Below are positions 10,491-22,902 of a stretch of 64,000 bases of DNA, piece by piece. Source of the DNA: Erythroxylum novogranatense (Eukaryota; Streptophyta; Magnoliopsida; Malpighiales; Erythroxylaceae). Where the stretch lies: positions 25,528,150-25,592,149 of the forward strand of contig CM057233.1 of NCBI GenBank assembly GCA_029891385.1, read 5' to 3'. The notes under the pieces are model-generated. The model was not told the DNA's origin, did not search any database, and worked only from the letters and a program-made list of their open reading frames with translations. A program made the translations under genes and the position numbers. How positions within the stretch are numbered: the stretch's first letter is position 1; each line of letters starts with the position of its first letter.

Positions 10491-13400
10491 AAAATTTCGT
10501 CCTCGAAATTTCATATACAATTTATCACCAAGTTAGGGGAGTCTTTTCGATCATTGATTCTCTGATTTCCACTTATTTCGCTATACGAATAATTTCTGTC
10601 AAATCTTTCTTAACCCTATATTGCCCTTTTACACACAATTTATCACTTCCAAAATCGATAACACATATATCGGATCCTAACAATATTTTCCAATTCAGTC
10701 TTTGTAACATTTTGGGATCCGAATCATCTTTTAGGATTTTAGACGGACTTCTATTTTAATCACACTACATTGCTTACTTACCTCTTTTCCTTTCTCAAAC
10801 TCTATCTTTGTTTAACGATTTCTTTTGATTACTCGTAATTCTTTATATCCAATACCAACGCTACACACATCCGATCATATCAATATTTCCTATTTCATCC
10901 ATATAACACCTTACAAATCCATTTATCTTTTAGGTTACCACCGACTTGTCAATCCATAAATCGATTCACAACACGGTCACATCGAGGCCCCTAATAACAA
11001 ATTTCATTTCCCATTTACTGTTATCTCAATCAATACATAGATTGGCCAGGTGACACATTTAGAAACATTCTTCAGATCGTTGAACATATTGCATCTCTCA
11101 ATGCCAATTTCTAATCTCATCGAGTTTCAACAGTTTGGTAATCATTAATTTAATTCATTCTCATCAACTTGAATTTCTTAAACCATATTACTGATTCAAA
11201 CACCTGTCACTCTTAACTGAAATCATCCAGGGCCTCTAATTATATTAGGTCCTGATCATTTTACTATCCGAATGAACAACTCCTTTTTAGATATAAAACT
11301 TTTCATACACTTTTCAAATGATATCTCCAATGAAACAGAATCAATCTTATCTATGCATCAATCTCATAATCTTATGAACTCCAAACCTATATTAGTTTCA
11401 CACTGATAACACACAGTCAACCATATAAGTCAAACATACTCATAATCTTTCAACGTCACATTTTACTTTCTGTTACACTTTTAATACACTTACAATTCCT
11501 TTCATGAGTTTTACTCATATTTCCTAATCCAGTCACATTACTCATTTTCTTTACAGCTAATCTATTCACACCTTTCTCGATACTATCCACTATTCAAAAT
11601 TCTCGATTCGGATTTTGCCATGCTTTCAATACACCTCGCACACTTGATGTGGAATCCCAATTGCTAATCGTTCCTTTTACACTTTACCAACTCGACGGTT
11701 TACATATAATCTTTCATCGGTTTCATAATCTTATCATCTCATTATTTGCTTCCTTATCAAAATTGGAAACATTCAACACATAATCCTTTTTCCCAATTTA
11801 CTCATATAACTTTATCATTATTACTTTACAAACACATATTCATCCAAAACATTTTCTGTATAAATAGAATCTCCAAACTTTTCACAACACTTTCCAATAC
11901 ACTATTCAATACAATAGATTTTAAGTCATCAAATACCAATGCAGCCCATAAGCTTATCTTGATCTCCATACATAGAATCTCTTTACATTTTCCAATAGAT
12001 CACATTATCATCTTTACAATTCATTTCATATTATAACACCAATTCAATTGATATGATCAATACTCGAATTGAACATTTCTCTAAGTATCTCTTCTTACAA
12101 TCATTTGTCATACACTTCACATATTTTCCTTTTAACACTTTCCTTATCATTTACAAATAAAAGACCTTTACCAATTTCGGATGTATCCAAGATACAATCA
12201 ATCCTATTATAACTCCAAATTCTTTATATACTTATCCTTTACAATTTCACATTTATCACTTTGCCTCTATTTGCATTTAATCTCCCAATACCATGTTCGA
12301 ATAATAATAATTCATCCACTAATTATTCTATCAAGATCAAATTCACTCTTATAAAACTTACATGTCAAACAATTTCCTCAATCGTGCCAATTTCTCTTAT
12401 TCACTTTTCAAATGTATTCAATCGATCATCATCCACTTTTAACACAATTTAAACATTTCACTCTAAACACAAGTAAGATATGTTGCTCTTCAAGAGCATA
12501 ATGACTCTTCATATCAATAATCAATTTATATCATTTCCTAATTATCGGTTGTCTCCAATGAGGAACAAATTTTCTCACGATCTTTCTCCATTTCATCAAA
12601 TATATTTTGACACACATTCTTTTACACTGGATTCTCCACATATTTCAATTTATTCACTATCATTTCAAACAAAATTTTCAAAACCACTTTATACTTTCCG
12701 ATATTCACACAAAATATATCTGACCCGATATTCTCCTCAAATCACAACTGATATCCTTTTACATTATCGTAACACATACTTTCTTAATAACTTATTCTAT
12801 TTTTTTCCTCTCCTAAAAGCGACTTTTCATTTATTTCACATTTTTCTCCAATTTGTCCTTTCATTTCTAAACTTTTCAATTTTAATCATCTAATCAACTT
12901 AATTCAATTCAGGGAAATTCTTCTTTCAATTCCTAATCATCAACCGTCGTCACATTTCTTATCGATTTCAATTATTCACAATGTCTGTGACGATCAATCT
13001 ATACCATAATCCACATAACCAAAGCATCTCTTTTGATACCGTTCATTGAGGTACATACCATTTCTGATATTACATTAATTTACCACTTAGTCACTTACGC
13101 TAAAGACACTTCAATCTCATTTGATCTTTGACCATCTTTTTCCTTTTCACACCTATCCTCGATCATGAGGCTTTTTCCTTACCAACATCCTAATTACAAT
13201 CTCAATTCATTTCCAAATATCACTATAAACACTTTTGGTTCTTACTCTATCTCACATGAACTTTTAACTATTTGACTTGGCGTTTATCCACTAATGAACC
13301 AATTGATTTCTGATATCATTTTCATTTATCAGGTGTGCATTCGCATAGGCAAATCCGCTGACCTTAACAACTTTTTACTTTTTCTTCTCTCAATACTATT

Positions 13401-13970
13401 TTCTCTCATTTCGATCCTTTCATCATTTTGTTTTACACAACCACACTCAAATCCGTATCACAAATATACATTCATTGTTGCTTTCTCACTTAACATATTC
13501 AAATTCTAGGTCATAGACCTCCAATCATAACTCCCATCACGCTTTCATTGCTTTAACTCGATCATAAAACATTTTATTTGCCATCTTTCACATATCTCTA
13601 TATTTCTTCTATCACTTCACAACTACACATATACAATTCACATCTACTTCCCATTCATGATTTTTCCAATATCACTCTTATGTCGTATTTCATAATGTCG
13701 CCTATCAATACCAATACACTAAATCTCCAATCATCATATCGCACCGTATACTTGTTCTTTTTCTTTGATTTCTACAATTTTCATTTATCACATTTTCTCA
13801 TATCATCTTTTCCTCACTATTTCTAACCACTTAAATCACTAGTACAGGCTCATGTATGAGACTCATATGCTAGACCGGGGATCAGTCGTCACTATCTGCC
13901 GAGACATAACTTATATGCATGCACTTTGACACATTTGTCTCAGAATGCCCATGTAAGATTGTACTTCTGG
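10491..13970 (-). other. Coding-free interior of the LARD-like element
   Basis: About 3.5 kb of C/T- and A-rich sequence on the plus strand with many stop codons in all frames. No frame shows gag zinc-knuckle, DTG, YxDD or HHCC/DDE integrase signatures. A few open stretches (for example 12480-12893) encode only Ser/Phe/His-rich low-complexity peptides and are not supported as genes. Just downstream of the LTR boundary the text TTTCGTCCTCGAAATTT matches the pol 3' end/PPT region of the host Tekay-like element (18920 region). This suggests the interior derives from, and may be mobilised by, a Tekay-type partner. Confidence 0.75.
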
Positions 13971-13982
13971 GCTCTGATACCA
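13971..13982 (-). other. Primer-binding site, LARD-like element
   Basis: TGGTATCAGAGC on the minus strand, complementary to the 3' end of plant initiator tRNA-Met. It is separated by 4 bp from the 5' LTR end at 13987. Confidence 0.92.
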
Positions 13983-13986
13983 CAAA

Positions 13987-16861
13987 TGTAGCACCCCACA
14001 CCCGACGAGACCCGAACCCGATATCGACGGTGATATCCGAGCCCGTGACTCGCGATGGTGGCGTACTAGAACAGTCACTACTTTTTAAAACTCGATATGA
14101 CATTTTTCTTTTCTTACAAAAACAGTTGAGTGCGCAAAACAATAATGATTTGGCCCAATAATAACAAAACATTTGCAATTACAAAACAATTTCAATTATA
14201 AACCAATTTCAGTTATACCATACAAGTACACATAAATCAAAAGGGGCCCACTGAAACAATTCACTACTCTAATGCAGATGTGACGACACTGATCCCGACC
14301 CGATACTCTGCCTTGCTAGCGGTAGACATACTCCCGTGTCTAACGGGTACTCTTCACTTCACGAAAAATAGATGCAATGTTGGGTGAGTTTGCGAACTCA
14401 GTGAGAAACCATCATCGATGGTTCACCCAACTCATGCATTCACAATCATATACACATAACACACAGTAGCACTTACGGTAATATCACATGCAATTTCCTT
14501 ATTCACATTTCACGGTCATTCACAAATAATTTACATTTTCAATCATCATATATACATATGCAATGCCCATGAGACACTTTCAATTTTCGTTTCGTTGTTG
14601 TGACCGTGCTACCGATCATTTACGTTGAGCCCGTGGCTCAAATCGTTAGGCTTGATATGCCTGCGGTGAGCCTAAGACTTATCGATCGTTGGACACGAGG
14701 TCTGTCGTTGAGCTTAAAGCTCTATCATATACATTGGGCATGATGTGCCCCGAAAGCCCGATGGCGGATTAAAGGCATTGAGCACGTGGCTCTGCATACG
14801 TTAGTACCACCGGTCACAACTACTATTATCGATCATTTACTATGCATGAATGCACATGTCACTTTCAATTTCCAATTATTGCATTTCTATTTCCAATTTC
14901 AATTAATTACTATTTCGATCATTTCCAATGTCCTCGGACTTTTAGTCCGTATTTCATTCCTATGCATTTACATTTCATTTCATTAACACATTTACAATCC
15001 AATTTACTCATGCATTTACACATACTTATTCACATTTGCACTTCAATATCACAATCCAATATTTCGAACACCCATGGTTCGAAATCAATCAAATCACTCA
15101 ATCACATATATCCATCCTTGCTTCCTCATGGCAATCAATGCATATAATTAATAAACACATAAGGTTGAGAAACCAACTAGGTTACTTACCTGCACTTCCG
15201 AGCTACAGCCTGGAAGTCCCATATCGTCCGTGGAGTGTCGATCCATCGGAACCTCTATGTCAATTCAAATAATTCACATTACCATTTTGGCCAATATCAA
15301 TTCAATAATACATATTTAACAAATACGATAAATACTATACATGTTATGACATTCCCAATCCAATTCCCAATCCAATTCCTGAATTCCTCAATTTGATCAC
15401 TCTCTTACTAATCCATAACACTTTCAATTATAATAAACCAATTTACCAATTTCCATAGTCTATAATCACATTCCAATTAAACTCACAATCACTATACATT
15501 TACCACTCAATTTCTGATAATCATCAAATTCAATTCCTATTCTCTCAAATGCCATTTTGATCCATAACCAATCCAAATTAGATCCCAAAATTCTCCAATT
15601 CAAAAACCTCAATAATCAACTTTTCGGAAACAGTCTCCTCGTCATGACGATAATTCATTGTTCGTCATGACGACGTCATTGCTCGTCATGACGAGCGGAC
15701 TAAGCTCGCTTGTCATGGCAAGACGGCTCCACTCGTCACAAGGCGGTCGATACTCTACTCGTCGCGGCACACAAATTAAATATTTAATATTCGTCGCGAC
15801 GTGCAAGTTAAGGGGATCGCCACGGCGTGTTCATCACATCGTCATGACGCAAACCCGTAAACTCGTCCAAACCCGAAATTTCGCAAATCCTCGATATAAA
15901 TCATCCCAAATCCATTCTAAACACTCTCAATCAGTTTTAAACCTTAAACCCAGCTTATTTCTATCCTCAAAACATCATTTAACTCATTTTTCATCAAAAA
16001 CCCAAATCAAAACCCACGGAACCCTATCATCGACATTTTCCAACTTTCTAAACAATTTCTTACTCAAATCTATGATCAAACAACATAAACACATATGAAC
16101 TTACTTGATTAAGTTATCAATCCGTCGAAAATCCGTCAAACAACTCCAAATCCACGATTTCTCACACCCACGACCGTCGCATTTTAAGGCTAAGAGAAAT
16201 GAAGAAATAAGCTTACCTTAAGCTTATACATATATATATGAGATCCTCCACTTCATGTCCAATTCTTGTGGTCTAACACGTCCGATTCTTATTCTATTTT
16301 ACTCCCAATTTCGCTTACTCATAACAAAAATTCCAAAATCATAATTCAATTTATTTCATATTATTTGTCAATCAATCTCGGACCGGAATCACATTAATCA
16401 GTCCTTAGCCAAATTTTCCTATCCGGATCCAAAACTCTAAAAATTTCGGAAAAATTCTCATAAATTCACAAAATTAGGAAATGCTCATTCCTATACTCAA
16501 TTTCCAATTTCCCTTTCTCTATAATCCATTTCATTCCAATTTCATATTCAAAACCCAATTATACACTTACTAAATATCCAATTTTCACAAACCAATTCTC
16601 ATATGTACAATTTTGATAAATTCCTAATTGCACAATTAAGCCAATTCTCATCGGACCAATTATAACCAATTTCCAATTTCACAATCAAGTCGGGAATTGT
16701 CATACATGTATGTACATATATATATACTTATGCAGTCAATAATCATTTATCAATGACTATCAAAACTGTAATGCATGTGCAATGCAACACTTTGCCTGTA
16801 CCAAATCCTAACCCGATCCAAATTACCAATCTACCCGTCACTCCGATAACGGGATGTTACA
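13987..16861 (-). repeat. LARD-like element, 5' LTR
   Basis: 2,875-bp copy of 7604-10473. It carries the second mini-hairpin array (14623-14793) and palindrome cluster (15640-15850). It ends GGGATGTTACA next to the TTTAC target duplication. Confidence 0.93.
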
Positions 16862-16866
16862 TTTAC

Positions 16867-18905
16867 CTACCTATATGATTTTCATGCCATCTCATGCATC
16901 ATCTTCAAAGATCAAAAGTCATACAATCAAGCATTTTACATTAGGGTTTAGAATTCATTTTTGAATCATAACTCATTCATTCCATCTTCATCAAATCATG
17001 ACATGTTCATACAATGCTTTAGTGGGCATTTCAAGCCCAATTACATGAAACTTCAAATACATATTGCCAAAATACATCTGTTTTCTCAAAATGCAACCTA
17101 AAGCATTGATTTCTAGAAAGATCATTTCAAATACAAGACCAAAAGAAAATCTTGGAGTAAATGCCTTTAAGCTCGCTCCTCGGGATCCCGCCATTTCTTC
17201 GAGAATTTGAGGGGTGAGCTTCAGCTCAAGTGGGTAACACATTTATATTTATATATCAAGCAAGTCTATTTAATTATTCATACTTTTAGCAATCTTTCAA
17301 TAAATCATAATACATGCATCATGCAATTTTCATCAATACACAAACATAATTTCTCACAATTCAACATTCATAATTCTTGCCTTTTCATGTTATCACATAT
17401 GAAACACATCAAATGGCTCAAGAAGTCCATATTTTGGCAACCATATAGTCTCACTTAATGAGTCTATATGGGCAAATCTTGAGGAGTCCAAAATAATGGA
17501 TCATCCTATGCCACAATCGGGCAAAGGCGAAGGCTTTCATGGTCGACGTGCACGTGTGGCGGTTCTTGGGACTATACCTTACCCACATAACACAACAATC
17601 ATGATCATACAAGAAAATTGGACTGTTCTTGTCCAATTTTCCATTCCTTTAGAAATCATCTTTGTCATACCTCATTCATGCTTTTCATCATATTCATTTA
17701 ACAAGTTTCTCCAAAACAACTTCATTCGCCATCATACAATGTACATCTATAAGCATCATAATTTCATACTCATTTAGGCTATTTCATTCAATACTAGCTC
17801 AACCATCATCAAATCATCAACATGTATCATTTTCATTTACACAAAACTCATGATTAATGATATCTAACCACTACTATCACAAGCATTTAATATAATCATC
17901 AAGTAATCAAAACTCATTAATGTCATGCATTAATTTACATTTATAGCTTATATACATAAAGATAAATATGAAACCCACCTTCAACTTGCTAAATCCTTGC
18001 TAAATGGAGCTCTTCCTCTTTCTCTTCTCTTTCTTCTTGTCCTTCTTCATTAAAACCGAAAATCCCATAATCAAATCACAAATTCTAAAGAAATTCCATA
18101 AAACCTCTTTCATGAAATTAGCTTGATAATCACTATACCCATTCCATTTTTAGTCTTTCTAACCAAAAACCCAACTAAAATCTCAACCTTAAACAAGAAG
18201 CTTACCTTGAATCTTCAACAACACCAAGAGTTTCTTGGTTCAAGATGAAGCTCTAGCCTTCCTCTCCACTTTTAATTCTTGGACTTTCTTCAAAAACCCA
18301 CTCATACTCTTAGAAATCACAAACCTAACCAAGCTTTTCTTCTTTTCTTCTTCTTTTCTCTCCACCACCGAAACTCACTCTCTTCTCTCCCTCTATTTTC
18401 GTTTTCTCCTTCTTTCTCCACTAACTTACTCCTTTCTTTCTCTTTTTAACTCCTTACTCACTTAAGCCCATAAGGCCTAAGCCCACTCCTTTCCCTTCCT
18501 TCCTCCTTCCTTCCTTTCCTTTCTTATTTCCTTATACTACTTTCATTTAACTTAAGCCCAAGCCCAAGTTCACTTCTTCTAATCCCTTTCTTCCTACATC
18601 ATTTTCTCTTTAACTTACTCAAGCCCATTTGTTCTTTTAAGGCCCAACTTATTCCTCTTTTCTTTTCCTACTTCATTCAAGCCCAACTAACACATTTAAT
18701 TCCATTAATTCTTAACCTAACTACCAACCAACATATTAAATTTCATTTATTCACCACCTATCTCATTTATGTTACTACATGCTAATTAATGCCATATGCT
18801 ATTTAATGCTCTCATATTTAATTCATGCTAACTCAATTTCTTAATTAGTCTAACCATGCTTAATTAAATAAATAAATAAAATAAAAAAAATTTTCGGGGC
18901 TAATA
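16867..18905 (-). repeat. Tekay-like 3' LTR, proximal part (U3 side)
   Basis: Continuation of the LTR interrupted at 7603; with 6925-7603 it totals about 2.7 kb. The terminus on the plus strand reads GGGGCTAATA where the related solo LTR at 43983 reads GGGGCTAACA, so the canonical TG end has become TA on the minus strand. 16990-18905 is clearly homologous to 42300-43983, showing that the two LTRs are relatives. Confidence 0.85.
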
Positions 18906-18919
18906 TTTCTCCCCCTTAA
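18906..18919 (-). other. Polypurine tract of the Tekay-like element
   Basis: A purine run on the minus strand (TTAAGGGGGAGAAA) abuts the 3' LTR. It overlaps the pol stop codon (18918-18916), so coding sequence ends inside the PPT. Confidence 0.8.
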
Positions 18920-20977
18920 GAAATTTCGTCCTCGAAATTCTTACCTGACTCATTGAAGAGGTGTGGATACTTCTCCTTCATTGCATCCAACGGTTCCCAC
19001 GTCGTCTCTTCAACTGCATGGTTCCTCCACAGGACTTTAACCAACTGAACAGTTTTGTTCCTGAGGACCTTCTCCTTGCTATCTAGAATTTCTACTGGCA
19101 TCTCCTCATAGCTCAAATTATCACTCAGCTGAACTTCTGAGGTCTGAATAATATGAGAAGGATCTGATCTGTACCTCCTCAATATGGAAACATGGAATAC
19201 ATCATGAATCTGCGACAATTCTGGCGGCAATGCCAATCTGTAAGCCAACGGCCCAATCCTCTCCAATACTTCATACGGACCCACATAGCGAGGACTTAGC
19301 TTCCCCTTCTTACCAAATCTCATAACTCCCCTCCATGGAGACGTCTTGAGGAACACTTTGTCACCCACTGCATATTCCATTTCTTTCCGATGAGCATCAG
19401 CATAGCTTTTCATTCTATCCTGGGCTGCCTTAAGTCGCTGCTTGATTATATCCACTTTCTCAACTGTCATCTGGACCAACTCTGGTCCCACTAGCTTCCT
19501 CCTCTCACCTTCTTCATCCCAACATATCGGCGTCCTGCATCTCCTGCCATATAGGGCTTCATAAGGAGCCATCTGAATGCTCGAATGGTACGAATTGTTA
19601 TAGGCAAATTCGACCAACGGCAAATGTTCATCCCATGCTCCTTTGAAGTCCATAACACATGCTCTGAGCATGCCCTCTAGGGTCTGAATGGTCCTCTCAG
19701 ACTGACCATCCGTCTGGGGATGAAATGCTGTGCTAAAACTCAACTTAGTCCCTAGGGCTTTCTGCAAACTACTCCAGAATCTCGATGTAAATCGAGGATC
19801 CCTGTTGGATACTATAGAATCTGGAACTCCATGCAACCTCACTACTTCATCAATATACTTCCTGGCTAAGACTTGCAATGAATCTATCTGCCTAATTGCC
19901 AGAAAATGGGCTGACTTGGTCAATCGGTCTACAATGACCCATATAGCATCATGCTTCCTAACAGTTCTGGGTAAACCCATCAAAAAATCCATCGTAATCC
20001 TTTGCCACTTCCATTCAGGAATGGACAATGGCTGCAACATGCCTGAAGGTGCCTGGTGTTCAGCCTTGACTTGCTAACACACTAGACATCTGCTCACGTA
20101 TTCAGCTACATCCCTCTTCATACCTTTCCACCAGAAATGCTCCTTCAAATCTCTGTACATCCTGGTGCTGCCTGGGTGCATGGAATAAGGAGCATTGTGT
20201 GCCTCATCCATGATCTCATCCTTAATCGCCTTTATCATTGAATACATAACCTGCTTCCCACTACCATTAGCCCATCATCCCTTACTTGCACTTCGATCGC
20301 TACCATGTTGAATTTCATCTCTCATTTACTTAATTCCAGATCCTGTTCCTGCGGCTCCTCGACCTTCTCCCAAGGATAGGTCTCACCGAATTGAGCAAGA
20401 ATACAACTGATCGATCCCGCTTCAAGTTGATCTTCAACTTGGCCATTTGCTCCAAAAGAGGCAAGTAAACCGACCGAACATAAGCTAAGGATGACTTCCA
20501 CTCAATGCATCCGCTACTACATTTCGCTTTGCTCGATGGTACTCTATCATCGATCATAGTCCTCGAGCAACTCCAACCATCGCTCTCGCTTTAAATTCAA
20601 CTCTTTCGACTCATAATGTACTTAAGGCTTTTGTGGTCCGTGAAAACCCTTGTTCGAACCCCATACGATAGTGTCTCCATATCTTTAGGGCAAAAATCAT
20701 CACTGCCAATTCCAGATCATGAGTCGGATAATTCAACTCATATGGTTTCAAATGCCGTGAAGCATAAGCTATCACCCCGTCATTTTGCATTAACACACAA
20801 CCCAAGCCCTTTCTCGAGGCATCACCGTACACCGTGATACCCTCGATCTCCATTGGGCAAAATTAAATGGGAGCACTAGTTAACCGCCGCTAAGCTCCTC
20901 AAAACTCACTGGCAATTTCATTCCAAATAAACCGCCGATTCTTCCGTAATAACTTAGTCATCGGCGCAGCTATCATG
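18916..20977 (-). pseudogene. Gypsy pol 3' part: RNase H, integrase, chromodomain
   Basis: Minus-strand continuation of gag-pol after the Copia insertion. 20977-20600 holds RNase H fragments ([33 protein letters not shown]) with frameshifts. 20330-20100 is a damaged integrase zinc-finger region. From 20040 to 18916 the frame is intact for 374 codons: integrase core (MDFLMGLPRT, VDRLTKSAHFLA, HPQTDGQSERTIQTLE, LVEFAYNNSYH), then the DVFHVSILRRY region and a C-terminal chromodomain (about residues 310-365, LRNK...VKVLWRNHAVEETTWE). The chromodomain is thought to direct integration to heterochromatin. A TAG at 20076-20074 sits where the family has the second Gln of CQQVKAEHQ. Confidence 0.9.
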
Positions 20978-22887
20978 TGTAGGAAAATCCCGGGAGGTAC
21001 ATCACATGTACCGCAAATGAAAACAAAATTTTTGTTCCCAGGACTTTCCGAATCCTGTGATCCAGTATCGGTATGAAGACATCAACCTAAATAGCCAAAA
21101 GAGACTATCTCTAAAGGTGATCCACGCAGAGATCGAGAAAATCTAACCGAAGTCAAACCCTTTGACCGGGAATAGCTAGAACAGATTAAAGCTCGCCAGA
21201 GCCTACCTCGTCCGGAGAGCTTGGATCAACGCTGATGGAGAAGACTTGAGAATGAGAGCATAGGTTTTAAACTCTTTAAAAACCTTTCCTTCCTCTCTTT
21301 CAAAGACCAACGATTCTTCTCATCTTCATTTCTTCATTTGTCTTTCTCAAAGACCAAAGAAGAAGATGATGCCCGTAGCTTTTCAAGAGAGAAGACACCA
21401 TAGGCATATATTTGCCTTATTTTGTCTTTTAGTCATTAAAGACACTTTAATGACAAGGCATTAAAGGAAGCTTCTCAAAGCTTCTCTCCTCATCCACGCA
21501 TATACATAAATATATTAATTAATTAATTAATTAATTAATTACTTAATTAATTAATCAATATATAATTGCTAAGGTCCATCCAACTGGCTCTGGCCCCACT
21601 ACCACCGGCCCCTGCATGCAGAAAAAGCTCAGGAGACCTTTCTTAGCAATATCGATGTCGCGATCTCATCGGGACATATCCCAATCCCATGGGATCCATT
21701 TAATCCTAATGCTCTCCATAATTGGAACTCGTCCAATTACTATTTTACGATTTCTTTGAAACACTCTTATGCGTGTGACCCTTTAGCTCCGGTTATGTTG
21801 GCCACTTAGATTAACAATTAATCTGAGCAAGTCATGAGCGTATCTAGCAACACATCATGACCCCTAATTGACCGAAAAGTAATCGGTTTGATGTATTCAT
21901 CACGAACCGTATCACTTAACCCTTCCATGTACAATTACTGGTGCAATTCGTCCTTTCACCATCCTATACCCCACTTGGTTATGAGTATGGTCAGTGTCAA
22001 CTCTCACTAGACTGAGTCTAGCCAGTGATATCGGTTCTCGTCCCCGACTCATTACTTTATATGTCAATGAAGACACTCTTCATGACATACATGCCGCTTG
22101 ACCTTAGTAATGATCCCGATAAGAGGCCATGGGTATCTCTTCGCTAATCCGTGGTGAATCCTTTATTGGCTACTCAATTATCTTGAATACCTCAAGTCGC
22201 ACCCAAGCACCACCCTATGAGTTACCTCCGAAGGCAACAAGGAATGGAGTCAAAGCACGTGATCAAGATTCAAGATATCCTCGAGTACCTTAAGTCTAAG
22301 GATACTTGCACCATTGCTATGATGAGATTATCACCGACACTTAGATAAGATATCCATGTGATGATCTCATGGCAGTCATCCAATGAACTTACTACCGCTT
22401 AGTAAGCATCCACATGTCAATTCTAAATATCTCATATTTACAGCTTCGAGATCCACCGCTGATCAAATCAAGGAATATGACATGTGCTAGTCTATCCAAT
22501 TAATGATGTCCAGCCTCATTAATCCTATGACTAGGAGAATTTAGATATCTTGACATAATTGCACATGATAGGAATCTCGTGAGTATGATCACATCATAAT
22601 TTCCTTCATGCTATGTCATATATCATGGACTTCATTAATTCGATTAAAGATTCAATCAATTCATAAACAATGTTTATGAATATCAAATTAATGAATAATG
22701 CCTTTTCTTTATTTATTCATAAAGTCCGCACACGACTTTGAATAAAACGCTAAAGGGATTGCCTTTTAGGCACAAATAAACAAGATCGATTTGAACAAGT
22801 CGACTTATCCAATGAACAAGTCGACTTATCGACATCGAACATGTGTAAGTCGACTTACACATGGTACAAGTCGACTTATCACTTACA
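20978..22887 (-). repeat. Copia 3' LTR
   Basis: 1,910 bp. Its U3 start (22797-22877) holds four AAGTCGACTT copies, one embedded in a 24-bp perfect palindrome (22840-22863). An (AATT)n microsatellite lies at about 21505-21560. Compared with the 5' LTR it differs mainly in short indels around CAG/CTG-type words. Confidence 0.95.
21505..21560. repeat. (ATTA)n microsatellite in Copia LTR
   Basis: A run of TTAATTAATTAATT-type sequence of similar length in both LTRs (second copy about 29190-29235). It was therefore present before this copy inserted. Confidence 0.85.
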
Positions 22888-22902
22888 AATCTCCCACTTG
22901 AC
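22888..22902 (-). other. Polypurine tract of nested Copia element
   Basis: GTCAAGTGGGAGATT on the minus strand directly precedes the 3' LTR start TGTAAGTGAT. Confidence 0.8.

Larger units (their letters stand above)
7604..16861 (-). mobile_element. LARD-like non-autonomous Gypsy element (9,258 bp)
   Basis: It has two LTRs of 2,870 bp (7604-10473) and 2,875 bp (13987-16861), with termini TGTAGCACCCC and GGGATGTTACA on the plus strand. A perfect 5-bp target duplication TTTAC lies at 7599-7603 and 16862-16866. The pre-insertion site is preserved at 34111-34130. A PBS for initiator tRNA-Met lies at 13982-13971 and a polypurine tract at 10490-10474, both fixing the minus orientation. The 3.5-kb interior has no recognisable gag, protease, RT or integrase. 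Long LTRs plus a coding-free interior of about 3.5 kb match the large retrotransposon derivative (LARD) description. Confidence 0.9.

Noticed and set aside
12480..12893. 137-codon open frame in the LARD-like interior
   Set aside because: Ser/Phe/His-rich low-complexity composition, no motif, and the region is C/T-rich by nature.
13971..13982. GCTCTGATACCA as part of a tRNA gene
   Set aside because: Only the 12-nt complement of the tRNA 3' end is present next to LTRs, with no cloverleaf; it is a PBS.
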